Below, in pieces: positions 33,001 to 44,647 of a stretch of 64,000 bases of DNA; positions within the stretch are counted from its first letter, which is position 1; each line of letters opens with the position of its first letter. Location of the stretch: assembly GCF_901709675.1 (NCBI RefSeq), contig NC_051100.1, positions 13,248,286 through 13,312,285 of the forward strand. The letters are read 5' to 3'. Made by a program: the position numbers and the translations under genes. This DNA comes from Syngnathus acus (taxonomy: Eukaryota; Chordata; Actinopteri; Syngnathiformes; Syngnathidae). The notes beneath the pieces are model-generated. The model was not told the origin of the DNA. It did no database searches and was given only the letters and a program-made list of their open reading frames with translations.

Positions 33001-35700
33001 AGGTATTTCCAGTGAATCCACAGCAGCAAGTCACAGGACACAGTCACAGGACACAATTCAAATTCATGTAGACCTCAGAGTCGTACGCAGAGTCGCTGTT
33101 GGTGTGGCAAGAAAAAACTACCGCTCATCTAAAACATGATAGAGGCTGCAAACCGATCTTTGTGACATCAAGTACACACACAGCCATGTGGCTGTTAGGG
33201 GAGCTGAAAGGTCAATTAAGCACCGAGGGGCCAGTCAGAGAGTGTTTCTCCCTGGTGGCTCATTGCTGTCAGTGGAGCACTCAAAGCCCCCCGCTGAGGG
33301 TTTTGACTCCCACCAAAGTGAAAAGTACTTTTGAGATCCAAATTAAGAAATTCAATCAGGAATGACGGATAGCTCGTTAGAGGGAAAACGTGAAGGGCGG
33401 AATGATTGTGAAGATTGGCAGTCCTGCTCCTTTACTGATAAATCACACATTCAGAACAATACAGTCAAGTATGTTCAGTTAGCACTGCCGGAGATGGTTT
33501 TAAAATGATTATTTAACTGCATGTTATTGAAATTTTGTGGGGGGGTTGTTTTTCCAGCTGAGTGTTCTGATGAGAATTGAGATGCCGGAAGAGCCACCAA
33601 TTTTTGCAAGTGCCAGTAGCCTGGTGAAATTGGAAGGTGTCACAGTTTCTCTAATGTGTTTTATTTCTCCGTCTGACGCCACTTTATCTGCTCTGGAAAA
33701 GTTCTGAGCTTCTGAGCATCCCTCCAGATATATTTACCATTTTCAAACGATGGTTTCACATGAATACATTATTGGTAAACATCACGGATCCTTCACTATG
33801 GAAAAGTGAAGCGAGGAACCAATTTATGTCTGAGATTGTGACTGATCATGGACAGGTGCTAGACATGCATTGGGGTCAAACGTTTTGTTTGGATGTGACT
33901 CACTCAGCAGGAGGATGAAATGCCACCAACTGTTTTCCGGATCTGCACCCCCTCAAAGCTCATCTTCGGCACTACACTCGTTCTTGCAATTATTTTGCTC
34001 GCTAATAATCACGCGGGCATCGGTTTGGCCGTGACACCAAACCTTTGCATTGTGATTTTTTTCTATTGCACATAACTTGAGGACTCGTTTGTAACCAACG
34101 GCATCGGCTTCTTTTGAAGCAACAACTTGTCGAGACATCACGCTAGCTTGTCGGAACACAAAAGGCCTCAAGCTCCTTGTTGACAAACATAGGTGAACAA
34201 TTCATGTCACGGCACAACGGGGAAAGCAGAGGCGCGCATGGCAAGGATCAAGGTGATTTCATTGAAAAATGCCAAGGTTACTCTTGTCCATGTCACTAAA
34301 AACTCAAAAGTAGCAATTGCCGAATTAAGTTGTCAATAGAAGGTCAAAATGGGCGGATAATTAATGGTATTTATGCCGAGCGCCTCCATACGACAGCACA
34401 ATCCTTGCTTCACGGCGACGCGCACACAGATGCAGCAATCTGCCGCTTGACTCAAAATGCCCGACTGTAAAGTATCGAAACGACATCCTGGAATATCCTG
34501 ACGTACACCGCACATGCACGCCAGCGTCAATTTGCCCACCGGTTTATCTGCTCTCTCGGGAGTCGAATGCTTTGCGCTTGTGAAAAACAAAAGAGATTAG
34601 TAACACCATCACACCCCCAGACAACTAATCAGGGATCCATTGCTGCACGCGTCTGCGACAGATGAGAGGTGGAAGACTAAGCTGCAGGCAGGCCGACATC
34701 AGACGATTAGTGACTGCAGCGCGTATGCCTGCTCCGCATTCACTAATGACGGGAGGAAATGTGCACCGCCCCACCCGTGTTTTGGACAAAGAGGAGATCC
34801 CATTCATCTTAAATAACACCGCAGGACTTGCAGCGTAAACATTTTTGCTCTTCCGTGTCCATACTCTGAAGTAAGCTCTAATTAACTGCAGCCGTTTGTG
34901 CTCCACAGGCAGCAGTTTGGCCGTGGCAGCGGACGCTGAGCTTTAAACCAAACAAACCTCCGGCATGTTCCTTCCCCCCTCATCAAAGTTGGTCCCGTTT
35001 CAAAAGAAAGCGACACACGCCAATCGATATTTTTTCTCATTTCGGTCTTGTGGATCTATACACGTAAGGTGTGAGTCTGAGTGATTTGATATTTCTGTAA
35101 AAGTCGTCACGGTAGACAAAAGTAGCTATTACGGCACATCAGTGGTAATGACATGGCTGCAGCAAGAAGACAAAAGAGAGGAAGAAGAAGCAGCAGCAGC
35201 AGCCTGGGCAGATGGAGGAGGAGGAGGACAAAAACTACAAACCTCCTCTTAGTGCACACTTTCCACTCTCACATTTTGAAAGGAGGGGCATGATTGCCAC
35301 ACACTTTCTGTCGACTTTTATATTTCTGACGCGTGGTGGCATCCTACCGCACTTGAGCAACCTCTTCTGCCATTCTGTGCCGCAGCTCAATCAAAAGGAA
35401 CAGAGGCTTGCATCAGAAACAAGCATCTTGTGTCGCCAGACCACGTCGTTGCATGCATATTAATGCAGCGCCATGAAAATCCAATTAACGCCTTTCACGA
35501 GTGCAGCAAGTCGCACTCATTCCCAGCAGAAATATGAACCCAAATCAACAAAGACGACAAAATACTCACAAAATCTAACCATCTCGTGTGAGTGTGTGTG
35601 TGTGTGTGCGTGTGCGTGTGTGTGTGTGTGTCTGTGTTTTCCACTGTCAGTTGAACTGTTGCTTTTTTGTGGATAGCATGGAAGCTAACAACCTGTATTG
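33001..35700. other. Unassigned stretch, no gene recognised
   Basis: No repeat family or gene recognised in 2.7 kb, apart from a GT array at about 35586-35632 and a short duplicated 'agtcacaggacac' at 33028-33057. Confidence 0.5.
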
Positions 35701-35897
35701 CAGAGGTGTCAAACTCATTTTTGTCGCGGGCCGCATCGTCATCATAGTTTCCTTCGGAGGGCCATTATGACTGTCAACGCCATGAGTGATATACAATAGG
35801 CAACACAACAAACTGATGAATAAGTTTTGAAATCAGAGACAAGTAAAAACTTTTCAGATATTTTAAAAAGATGTATGGTAATAAAAATTGAGCAATG

Positions 35898-36465
35898 CAG
35901 TGGAGTCTCGGTTTTCGAACGTCCCGGTTCTCGAACAAATCGGTATTCGAACAAAAAATTCGAGATTTTTTTGCTTCGGATGTCGGACGAAATTCGGTTG
36001 TCGAACCTCGCGAGATGAGCCAAGAGGAGCCGCATGCCAACTGACTCCGTTCGTTACTACGTTCTCGTTACTCTGAGGATTGCATCAACTCAGTTGCGCG
36101 ATCGGACAAAATTAAGCTCCCTGCGCACTGATGTCCACTTAAATTTTGGAAAGTACATCAGGACCTTTAAAGATATTTTCCAAATTTCAGCGACAACTCT
36201 GTCACAATAATGCGACCAAAGCGTTGCAGTTGCGCGGTCGGCGACGCGCTACGTTTGGGCGTTTGGCGGTGCGCTGCAGTTGCGCGATCGGACAAAAATG
36301 TGCAAATGAAATAATGCTTTAAAAAGGCGGGTTTTTTTTTTGGTTTGGAACGGATTAAAGTTTTTTCCATTATTTGTAATGGGAAAACATGAATCGGAAT
36401 TCGAAGGATTCACTTCTCGAACAGCCTTCTGGAACGGATTGTGGTCGAAAACCGAGGCTCCACTG
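35898..36465. mobile_element. Nested DNA element with cagtgg...tctcggttttcga ends
   Basis: The left end cagtggagtctcggttttcg and the right end cgaaaaccgaggctccactg are inverted repeats. Subterminal 'ttcgaacaaat' and 'ttctcgaacagcc' motifs and the segment 'gcgttgcagttgcgcg-tcgg' repeated inside are typical of a fish MITE I recognise only by sight. Comparison with 6889-7217 shows that this block is absent from that copy, which confirms insertion. No clear target duplication was found, so the superfamily is open. Confidence 0.75.
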
Positions 36466-36547
36466 TACTTCTATTTTTTAAAGTGAAGACAATTTGCAAT
36501 TTTAGTATTGACACATGAAGTTGATGCACAATTTTTTCTCCGCGGGC

Positions 36548-36866
36548 TGTCAGTGTCTATGTGCTCGACCCTCCCTTCCTGTGTCTACTCCCAATCTATG
36601 TACTAATCACAGTCACCTGCCTCTCGTTACCTGTCGCGTATATAAGTCCTGTCTGCGTGTCACACCCCTGTCGGATTGTTCTCGTCTCTCGTCTCTTGTC
36701 TATCGTTTCCTTGTTTCTAGTCTGCAGTCTGTTCTGTTCCAGTCTTGTTTTGTCGTTCTGTTTTAGTCTTGTCCCTAGTCGAGCCTCTAGTCTGTCTTTT
36801 GAGTTCTTCGATAAACCCTGGTCCAAGCTGCATTTGGTCGCCCAGCTCCATTCCTTCCCTGATACA
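36548..36866 (+). mobile_element. LTR of the tgtca family, 5'-deleted
   Basis: It contains tgtctatgtgctcgacc, cacctgcctctcgttacctg, gtatataagtcctgtctgcg (TATA region), ctgtcggattgttctcg, tcgataaaccctggtccaag and ends ctgataca. The order matches the solo LTR at 62619-63049 (opposite strand). The first about 35 bp of that LTR are lacking and the end has one extra base pair. It replaces the junction of the host hAT MITE. Confidence 0.75.
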
Positions 36867-36928
36867 GGCCACATAAAATGATGTGGTGGGCCATATCTGG
36901 CCCACGGGCCTTGAGTTTGACACCTATG

Positions 36929-37802
36929 CTGTATTGGATTTCTAGTGGGAATTTTAATGATCATTTTATAAATTGATGATAAGGATAGTCAAAGTCAACA
37001 ATGAAAATAATTTTGGTCCATTTTTTCTTCCTTTTTGAACTTTCTGACATGAAACAGCAACATTTAAATCTGTATACCGTAAAGTTTACTGAGCATTTTA
37101 TTCCTGAGTGGGTGAGCCATACGGTGCCGTTGCTTTCCCGGAGCATTTTTTTTTTTTTTTTTTTGTTCAAGTATGATGGAGTAGCAGAGAAGTGCTTGTT
37201 GGCCCTGTGGCCAGAGTTAACTTAGCTGTTAGCTACCAGAGCACATTTGGAACGTTCTGCGCTTGAGCGCTTCAAAGAGGTTTGCGTTTCTCGTCCTTGA
37301 TGTAGTCCATCATCCCCTTTTCGTGAAATGAATGACGCGCTTAAGGCACACGGGACAATTGTGTGACAACTTTGACACGCCTCATTTTCTCCAACTTCAG
37401 TTGATATTTTTAATATAGAATATTGCAGATGTTTTAATTTGCTCTCCATGAAATATCCTTGAGCGCTTTAGTGGCAGCTGGAAATTGTAAATAAAAAAGA
37501 TCGAAATACAACATGCACATTTGGGAAATGAGCATGTGAGCCGTCAGATATGTTGGAAGGGCAAATGTAGTGTGTGAGTGTGTGCGGAATGTTAAGGTGA
37601 TTGCAGCTGCCTGGGCTGCATGCATAATGAACAAATGACTGTATGAATGAATGACTGCTCAATTGGATGCATGTCACACTGCTGCTGCGGCTGCTTTGTA
37701 TGCATCCCGTCAGCACGTCTATGAAGCAATATTTTCTGACAGCTCCTCCCGCACATGTTGAGGCAATGAGGCGTTGGAGTGAGGGAGGCTGCTAACCCCC
37801 CC

Positions 37803-37847
<45 letters not shown>

Positions 37848-38724
37848 CAGTCTCAATGTTTTGCACACAGATGTTTTGTTATGTTGATGTTGTGCTCCAG
37901 TGCCATTTAATGCCCGATTGCTCAAATATGAAGCGATTTACTTCCAGATGTTTGACTGACCCTTTTCTCTTCTCTTCTCTTTCTTGTGCGCTCCGCTGGA
38001 CCGCGACTGCCTGGACTACTTGACCGCCAACAGGTAAGTTGTTGCCTTGTTGATGCCTCTATGAATATGATAGAACCGTTATGGGGACGGCTGCTACGGG
38101 TGCATGCACAGTATGTTTCAATAAGGATGGGCTCGATTTTAGCGGGAAGTCTCGGGTGAGAAGGTTCCGATTGCACAGCTGACATTTTCGCTTTAGCGAT
38201 CCAGAGCTAAAGTGGCTCGGGGGACGCTGAGTCGCAGCGACCTAATTTGTCTGACGTCTGTGCGGAGACGCAACTTTAGCGTTTTGAGCGCACCTCCAGC
38301 CGCTGAGCTAAGCGACTAATCCTTGATTTGCAGCTTTCTTTACGCCCAGCTGCGTGGCTAAGAGTTGTTTTTGTACTCAGAGAGACGGAATGAGACCAGA
38401 CGTGATGAGTCCAGGTGGCAGCTTTACCATAAATGGCATCGCGTCACAGCTTGGCTTTAAGTAGAGGTGGAGAAAGTACTCACACGCTGTACTTAAGAAA
38501 AATAAGTAGTATGATGGCTCTACTGAAATCAAAGTATAAAAGGCAGACACAAATGTTGTTTAGTGTTTTTTTTTTTTTTTTAATTGCAATTATCTATCAT
38601 TCTCCTTTAAAATTTCTGGCTCCTGATCGTAAAACGGCCGCAAAATGGGTGGCCAATCCTGGTATTGGCTGTTGCTGTGAGTACTGATACTTTAAACCCC
38701 ACGTATAATGGTAATACATTCATT
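36929..38724. other. Unassigned stretch with C-run/CA array
   Basis: No gene recognised. A run of 24 C followed by CA repeats lies at 37796-37847. A strong splice-donor-like caacaggtaagttg at about 38029-38042 has no acceptor upstream (see rejected). Confidence 0.5.
37796..37847. repeat. C24 run followed by (AC)n
   Basis: Twenty-four consecutive C (37796-37819) pass directly into AC dinucleotides. Such a run is prone to length change in sequencing and assembly. Confidence 0.95.
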
Positions 38725-38979
38725 CAGTTGTGGTCTATACAAAGTGGAACAGCAATGCTTTTGTCTCATTCCTCATTTTGATACCATCACAGGTCCCTCT
38801 TTTCTACTTGTTCTGAGGTGCGTCTCAGAGCAAGCCGTTTTGGTGCGGTCTCTATAAATGCAAATGAGATACTTCACACCCTCCAGGCCGCAAGATGTGC
38901 GCCACCCTTTCCGATCGACATATTTGTTGTTTTTTAGCCGAGGTAGCGTTTACTTCCGCTGCAAACATTTTGGTTTATT
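38725..38979 (+). mobile_element. Repeat family X, copy A, left part
   Basis: The segment (attcagttgtggtctatac, gaacagcaatgcttttgtct, gcaaatgagatacttcacac, ccgcaagatgtgcgccaccc, gccgaggtagcgtttactt) matches the inverse of 59830-60052. It stops at gtttatt, where an element with ggtgaccaga ends begins, and resumes at 47958. The family is not identified. Confidence 0.7.
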
Positions 38980-40030
38980 TTGGGTGACCAGATTTGGGTT
39001 GCTGAAAAAGAGGACACCTTCTCATATTTTCGAGGACGTTTCGAGGACACCTGGGGGTGGGGGTTTGGGGGGGGCTCGGGGGGGCCTGAGAGATGTTTTT
39101 TATTTTTAGGGGGGAGGAAGCGGGGTGGGGGGGATGCCTGCCTTACACGTTAGGCACTCAGCTTCATATGCATCACGACCCTGGCAAAAGCAGGCAATTT
39201 TTTTTTAATTCCTCTGTAAAGATGCATTTTCGTTTCGGAATTGTCTCCACTCGCTGGCAAGCAGTCGCCTACTTCCTCCTCATGCACACACACGCACACA
39301 ATCAGCAAGGTGGCTAGATTTGAGGAGAAGGGCGTGACTTATTTGCAAACGATTACAAAGAAACCTGGAATGGAGTGAAATGGAACAAAGTCAAGTTTAT
39401 CAAGTCAAGTTTATTTGTATAGCCCTAAATCACAAGCAGTCTCAAAGGGCTTCACATAGACAAACAATTGACAATTATTCTCAAAGCATCCCCTGATCTT
39501 AAGCTCCCAAAAGGGCAAGGAAAAACTCAAAAAAACCCTACCAGGGGAAAAATGAGAAACCTTGAGAAGTGACCACAGATGGAAGGATCCCCCTTTCAGG
39601 ATCACCAGGCTGCAATGGATGCAGAGAGGGCACATAAAATACGTAATATGAAACTCAATGAAAAAGTGGATGTCCAAATCAAAGCGAAGAGCTGCCGGAG
39701 GTGCCCTCGATTGTCCTGGCAGTGTCTTCGAGGAGGGTAATCCGCTGCAGTTCCCTCATCCTGAATTGGTCCACGAGAATCCAGATAGCCGCTGTCAGCT
39801 TGGGTGTCACCTAACCACCTCCCCAGCCGGGGAGGGGTGGGGGGAGGGGGGATAGGGAGAGGGAGCGAAAACAAACTCCAGCCGAATCGGCCACTACAGG
39901 TTAATTAAAGGCCATATCATAGAAATGTGTCTTTAAACGTGTCTTAAATGTTTCTATTGAGGTAGCAGTTCTAATATCCATTGGTAGGGCATTCCAAAGC
40001 TCTGGAGCCCGAATGGAAAATGCTCTAGAC

Positions 40031-40456
40031 TAGGGGTGTCCAAACTACGGCCCGCAGCAAATTCTGAAAACATAATTGAATGTGGCCCGCACAACAGCTT
40101 GAGCACTTCTCAGTTTCCACACTAGATGGAGCCCGCCACACAAAGCGCTTGACGTCCGATTAGCCCCCCCCCCCCCCCCCGGAAGAGAAGGGAACGCGCA
40201 GCGTTGGACGTCCCACTAGCACCCGCCCCCCCCCCGGAAGAGACGGGAACGCGCAGCGTTGGACGTCACACTAGCCACGCCCCCCCCCCCCCCCCCCCGG
40301 AAAAGAAGGGAACGCGCAGCGTTGGACGTCCCACTAGTACACCCCCCCCCCCCCCCCCCCCCCCCCCCCGGGAGAGAAGCAACAACAAAAATTGGCCCCC
40401 GGGCCCCTTCACGTTACTAAATATGGCCCTCCTTGCAAAAACGTTGGACACCCCTA
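40031..40456. mobile_element. hAT MITE containing a C-rich minisatellite
   Basis: The left end taggggtgtccaaactacgg and the right end cgttggacacccctа-type inverse (40442-40456) are inverted repeats. Both flanks are ctctagac (40023-40030 and 40457-40464), a perfect 8-bp duplication. The middle consists of four tandem units of 55-63 bp (see next entry). Confidence 0.85.
40145..40380. repeat. Four-unit minisatellite with C runs of 17, 10, 19 and 28
   Basis: The units start at about 40145, 40201, 40256 and 40319 with gcgttggacgtcc-type sequence. Each has a C run (40164-40180, 40226-40235, 40280-40298, 40342-40369) followed by ggaagagaagggaacgcgca. The C runs differ in length far more than the rest of the unit. 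Confidence 0.9.
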
Positions 40457-40560
40457 CTCTAGACCCTGCAGACATTTTGTTGGCCCTCGGTGTCACTAAA
40501 AGACTAGCGTTTTGCGAACGAAGGTTACGAGACGGAACATAAGGAACAACTAGGTCGACG

Positions 40561-42590
40561 AGATATAATAATAATTAATAATTCATTAAATTTGTATAGC
40601 ACTTTTCAAAAACCCAAAGACGCTCATAATAGATGAACCTTGAAGTCAAATCTTAAATGAACCGGGAGCCAATGTAAGTTGGCTAATATTGGGGTAATGT
40701 GATCAAATTTTCTTGTCCGTGAGAGCAGCCTTGCAGCAGCATTTTGTACTAACTGTAGACTTTTGATGCTGGGCTTAGGAAGACCAGAGAATAATGCGTT
40801 ACAGTAGTCCAGGCGCGACGTGATAAACGCATGTATAATAGTTTCCGCATCACCAGGTGAGAGGATCGGACGAATCTTAGCAATATTACGAAGGTGAAAA
40901 AACGCAGTTCTGGTTATATTCTTAATGTGCTTTTGAAAGGAGCGCGTTTGGTCAAATATTACCCCGAGATTAGTTACAGTATCGCTCTGAGTGATAGTAC
41001 GGTTATCTATAGTTATAGTGGTTTCCTTAAATAAGTGTTGATAACGAGCTGGACCAATTATCAACATCTCAGTTTTATCTGGGTTAAGACGAAGGAAGTT
41101 GAGAGACATCCATTGCTTGATCTCTGCAAGGCACGCCTCAAGATTACAACAGTCCCGCGGATCTGTCATCGATAACGGCATATATAATTGGGTGTCATCC
41201 GCGTAGCATTGAAAACTAATATTATATTTACGTATTATGTCCCCAAGCGGAATCATATAAATATTAAATAGAATTGGTCCGAGTACCGATCCCTGTGGGA
41301 CACCACACGTAACATTATAGAGCTCAGAGGACGTATTGCCATGGACCACTCGGTGGGTCCTGTCTGATAGATAGGAATAGAACCAGCCTAGTGCTGACCC
41401 TGAAAAACCAACACAACTTTTAAGCCGCTCTAATAAAATATCGAAGTCTACAGTGTCGAAGGCAGCACTAAGATTGAGTAGTAACAATACCAATGAAGTG
41501 TTTGAATCCATAGCTATGAGGAGATCATTAGTCACTTTAGCAAGTGCTGTCTCAGTGGAATGATTAGCTCTAAAACCAGACTGAAAAGATTCATATCGAT
41601 TATTGGCGACCATGTAATCAATAAGCTGCTGCGCTACTACTTTTTCAAGAAGTTTTGCTATGAATGGGAGGTTTGAAACTGGCCTATAATTACTGAGACA
41701 GTCCGGGTCAAGATTTGGTCGCTTAAGTAGCAGTTTAATGATAGCAGTTTTCAAGGCTGTTGGCACTATCCCAGAGACAGACAGATTAATTATATTTAAG
41801 ACGGACGGTCCTAAAATTTGAAATAATTCTTTAAATAGTAGGCTGGAAGCGGGTAGAGTAAACATGTTGTTTGTTTAGCCGCACTAACAAAATGTGTAAG
41901 CCTTTCAAGGGACACGCTTTTAAAATTTGAGAGGGTTATTGCATGACCGTCAGCGCCGGTAATCGGCGGTCTCAACTGAGCGATTGGAATGGTCATCTTG
42001 ATCTCATCCCTAATGGATTCAATCTTTCGAGCGAAAAATTTCATGAACTCGTCAGCTGAGTGGAAGGAGCTATCGGGGGTCGGCTGGTGTAGTGTTAGCT
42101 TTGCCACTGTATCAAATAGGTATTTAGGATTGTTTTTATTGAGATTAATGACTTGCGAAAAATAGCGAGTTTTTGCTAAGATAAGCGCATCTTTATACTT
42201 GAGGAGGCAGTCACGCCATGCCTGATGGAAAACCTCAAGTTTGGTTAAACGCCATTTGCGCTCATGCTTTCTACATAATTGCTTAAGCTACGTGTTTCAT
42301 CTGTGAACCACGGAGTAGGCAATCTACGGCGAGTTTTCAGACGTAGCGGCGCCACAGAGTCGATGGCATTTAACAATGTCACATTGAATTCATTTGTAAG
42401 ATTATCAATAGAGCCGATATATGCGGGAAATATGGCAGTTGCCGGCGACAGTAACTCAGATAAGGCAGTTGCAGTCATGGAGTTAATATTACGGCTGCTA
42501 TAATTCTGATTGCTCTCTTGTCTTTGACAAAGAACTAAAATTTCAACTTTTATTAAGTAATGATCAGAGAAAACCTCTCAAAATCCAACC
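40561..42590 (-). mobile_element. L2-type LINE, ORF2 part and 3' end
   Basis: The minus strand runs from the end of an endonuclease domain (about 42575) through reverse transcriptase to a short 3' end with an ATAATAATTA-type tail at about 40561. The 5' portion of what is probably the same insertion is at 46800-47850, displaced by another LINE. See the pol entry for motifs. Confidence 0.75.
40624..42575 (-). pseudogene. L2-type reverse transcriptase (ORF2), broken
   Basis: A 413-codon open frame (41865 to 40624) has the order of an L2/CR1-clade reverse transcriptase: LSNYRPVSNLPFIAKLLEKV, FQSGFRANHSTETAL, the AFDTVD block, TCGVPQGSVLGPILFNIYM, FQCYADDTQLY (the YADD box is intact) and the thumb region ending in WLPVHLRFDFK. 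Upstream, frames at 42107-41811 and 42478-42245, with the end of the endonuclease (SDHYLI) near 42570, belong to the same protein, separated by frameshifts. In motif A, where the family has LLDLSAAFD, this copy has LLNLSAAFD, so the first catalytic aspartate is asparagine (AAT). Upstream truncation and this change make it inactive. Confidence 0.82.
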
Positions 42591-42844
42591 CTAACGTCCC
42601 CGTCGTGAGAGGTGGTAACAGGTCAAGCTGGCAAATAGGGCAAATGTAAAGCTCATGAGCCAATCACCCGTGTAGTGGATTTAAAAACGATTACAGAAAC
42701 ATTGATGAAGAAAAAGAAACCCCACAACCTAGGAGATGTAGACTCTTCAAGCATACAAGCTGAAGAGGAAATGAAGCCGCATGCTGAAAACCATTTGGAG
42801 GGGGTGCGGTGGAATCTGCTATCCCCTAGGAAACCGACCAACAT

Positions 42845-43594
42845 AGCAACCTGGAACATCAGGACCACGTTCGCAGCAGGAAAAACAACAGTCATTGCTG
42901 GAGAGATGAGAAGATACAAGGTTTCCATTCTTGGCCTGTGCGAAACCAGATGGACCCAGACAGGTGATGTCAAACTAGCCAGTGGCGAGTACATTCTCTA
43001 CTCTGGACATGCAGAGGAAGCAGCACCACACACAGAAGGAGTGGCGCTCATGCTCTCCAAAGAAGCACAACAGGCCCTCATCAGTTGGGAGCCCATCAGC
43101 TCAAGAATTATCACTGCAAGATTCCAAACCACCCATAAAAGAATCAACCTTCAAATCATACCTACCAACAATGCAGAGGAGGAAATGAAGGATAATTTCT
43201 ATAACCAACTACAACATCTACTCCAGTCCAGGAAGGAAAAAGACCTAACCTTACTCATGGGCGACATGAATCCCAAGGTGGGAAACAACAACAATGGATA
43301 CGAACTGGCCATGGGAAGACATGGACTTGGCACCATGAACGAAAATGGGGAAAGATTTTCAGACATATGTGCTGACACCAACCTGGTCATAGGAGGCACC
43401 ATATTCCCCCATAAACACATTCATAAAGCCACCTGGATATCTCCCGACCACACTACCGAAAACCAGATTGACCACATATGCATCAACCGGAAGTTCAGAC
43501 TCCTGGATGTGAGAGTAAAGAGGGGGGGCAGACGCGGGATCAGACCACCACTTACTGGCTGCAAAACTCCAACTCAAGCTAAAGCGCCGCAATA
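42845..43594 (+). pseudogene. LINE endonuclease domain (APE type), frameshifted at the end
   Basis: Within an open frame starting at 42675, the endonuclease begins at about 42845. Motifs in order: NIATWNIRTTF (catalytic-site Asn), LGLCETRWTQ (metal-binding Glu), EGVALMLSKEA, LLMGDMNPKVG (Asp/Asn pair) and TENQIDHICINRKFR. After a run of seven G (43522-43528) the frame shifts. The expected SDHHLL motif is present only in the next frame (about 43549), so the conserved C-terminal Asp-His pair is cut off. The family usually continues straight into the reverse-transcriptase part. Confidence 0.82.
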
Positions 43595-43724
43595 GAGGCT
43601 TTGCAGCTGACGTCATCAAGCTACCCACATTAGCTTGGCGGCCATCTTGGCGGTCAACTTTTCAGTGCCGGTCTACGACTCACACACGCTTTCTTGTTAT
43701 ATCTGCTGCTATTTGAGCTTAAAA

Positions 43725-43847
43725 ATGCCGGATACCTGCTGTGCTGTTGGATGTAGCAATAGACGAGGCGATAAACCAAATCTTAGCTTCTATAGATTTC
43801 CGGCGAACATGAAAAACGTGATAATGGATCGCGGATATTCGTCGTGA
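43725..43847 (+). pseudogene. THAP-domain N-terminal fragment
   Basis: The frame reads MPDTCCAVGCSNRRGDKPNL then SFYRFPANMKN, the start of a THAP C2CH zinc finger (C-x4-C, then FYRFP). A frameshift follows. In another frame the next conserved part appears (RRERWKPTI, with the invariant Trp), and the remaining Cys/His pair is not convincingly preserved. Only about the first half of one THAP domain remains; the catalytic part of the transposase is absent. Confidence 0.72.
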
Positions 43848-44461
43848 ACGATGGAAACCTACGATTTACACAAGGATATGCAATGAGGGACTTCATATCA
43901 GGTGTGTAAACAAGTATCACCCCTGATTTGTTTCACAAAATGTGAAATAATACAATATGGGATGATACAAATATGATTGTTGAAAATGCTGGGTGCATTT
44001 TTAGAAAGGCAGCAAGAGCAGCAAGGCAGGGAATGGGATGATTTCTTCAGTTCACCCCCCCGTTTTTATTTGTGTTTATTTTTTCATGATGCTTCATCTG
44101 ATTGGCTTGAAAACGTTATCAATGTAAATATTGAACTTCATATTGGAATTGAACAATTAATTCTCGAGTGAATGCATTAGGAAATTTCCCAAAAAATTAT
44201 TATGAACCTGTGAAACAAATTTTTTTAATGTAGCATTTTTTAACAAGAGGGTTTTTGTTACTTCATTTTGGCAAAAGGTAAAATCTACATTGGTAACGTT
44301 TTCAAGCCATTGGCACAAGGTTAAATTTTTATTGGTTAAGTTTTCAAGCCAATCAGATGTGGCATCATGCAAAAATAACAAAAAATAAAAATGGTAGCAA
44401 CTTGAACAGACAGGTACAGTATCTGAAGATTTCACTCTATTCAGTTTTTTAATATGTCAAG

Positions 44462-44647
44462 TTATGAAATGCCATTACAAAACAAATCGACGAGGTAATT
44501 ATAAATATCTGGATATGAGCGTTCAGGCAGGTCGGCTGTTGCAAAATGCTCGGGCGATTTTAGCATGTTTCTCGGTAAAAGGTACGGATCCGTTGTGCCA
44601 ACAAGGTTCAACTTCTCTCTGTAACGTTTCTTGGAGTCTTCATCCAA
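44462..44647 (-). pseudogene. First-exon fragment of a transposon-borne gene (YqaJ-type protein, putative)
   Basis: The minus-strand frame begins MDEDSKKRYREKLNLVGTTD, then PYLLPRNMLKSPEHF and LPERSYPDIYNYLVDLF, and stops after 61 codons. I recognise this as the N-terminus of proteins found beside THAP transposases in fish elements, which further on carry SWIM/YqaJ-type domains; that identification is from memory. The rest of the gene is deleted. It faces the THAP fragment. Confidence 0.5.

Larger units (their letters stand above)
35701..36928 (+). mobile_element. hAT MITE with two later insertions
   Basis: The left end is cagaggtgtcaaactcattt and the right end is cttgagtttgacacctatg, with ctgtattg on both sides (35693-35700 and 36929-36936), a perfect 8-bp duplication. 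The MITE body (35701-35897, 36466-36547, 36867-36928) matches the inverse of 6889-7217. Inserted into it are a second DNA element (35898-36465) and an LTR fragment (36548-36866). The MITE is noncoding. Confidence 0.85.
39394..40556 (-). mobile_element. LINE-type 3' noncoding region, split by a MITE
   Basis: On the plus strand it begins agtcaagtttatttgtatag then ccctaaatcacaagcagtc, the usual 3' end (reverse orientation) of L2-type LINEs and derived repeats in fish. It continues with 'cattggtagggcattccaaa' and 'ctctggagcccgaatggaaa'. A hAT MITE interrupts it at 40031-40456 with a perfect 8-bp duplication. No coding sequence. It may be the extended 3' UTR of the LINE beginning at 40561 or an older, separate insertion. 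Confidence 0.55.

Noticed and set aside
37960-38042. Exon-like segment with a pyrimidine tract, a short open frame and a strong donor (caacag-gtaagt)
   Set aside because: There is no AG acceptor between the tract and the putative exon, and the encoded residues match nothing I know. A donor alone is not enough.
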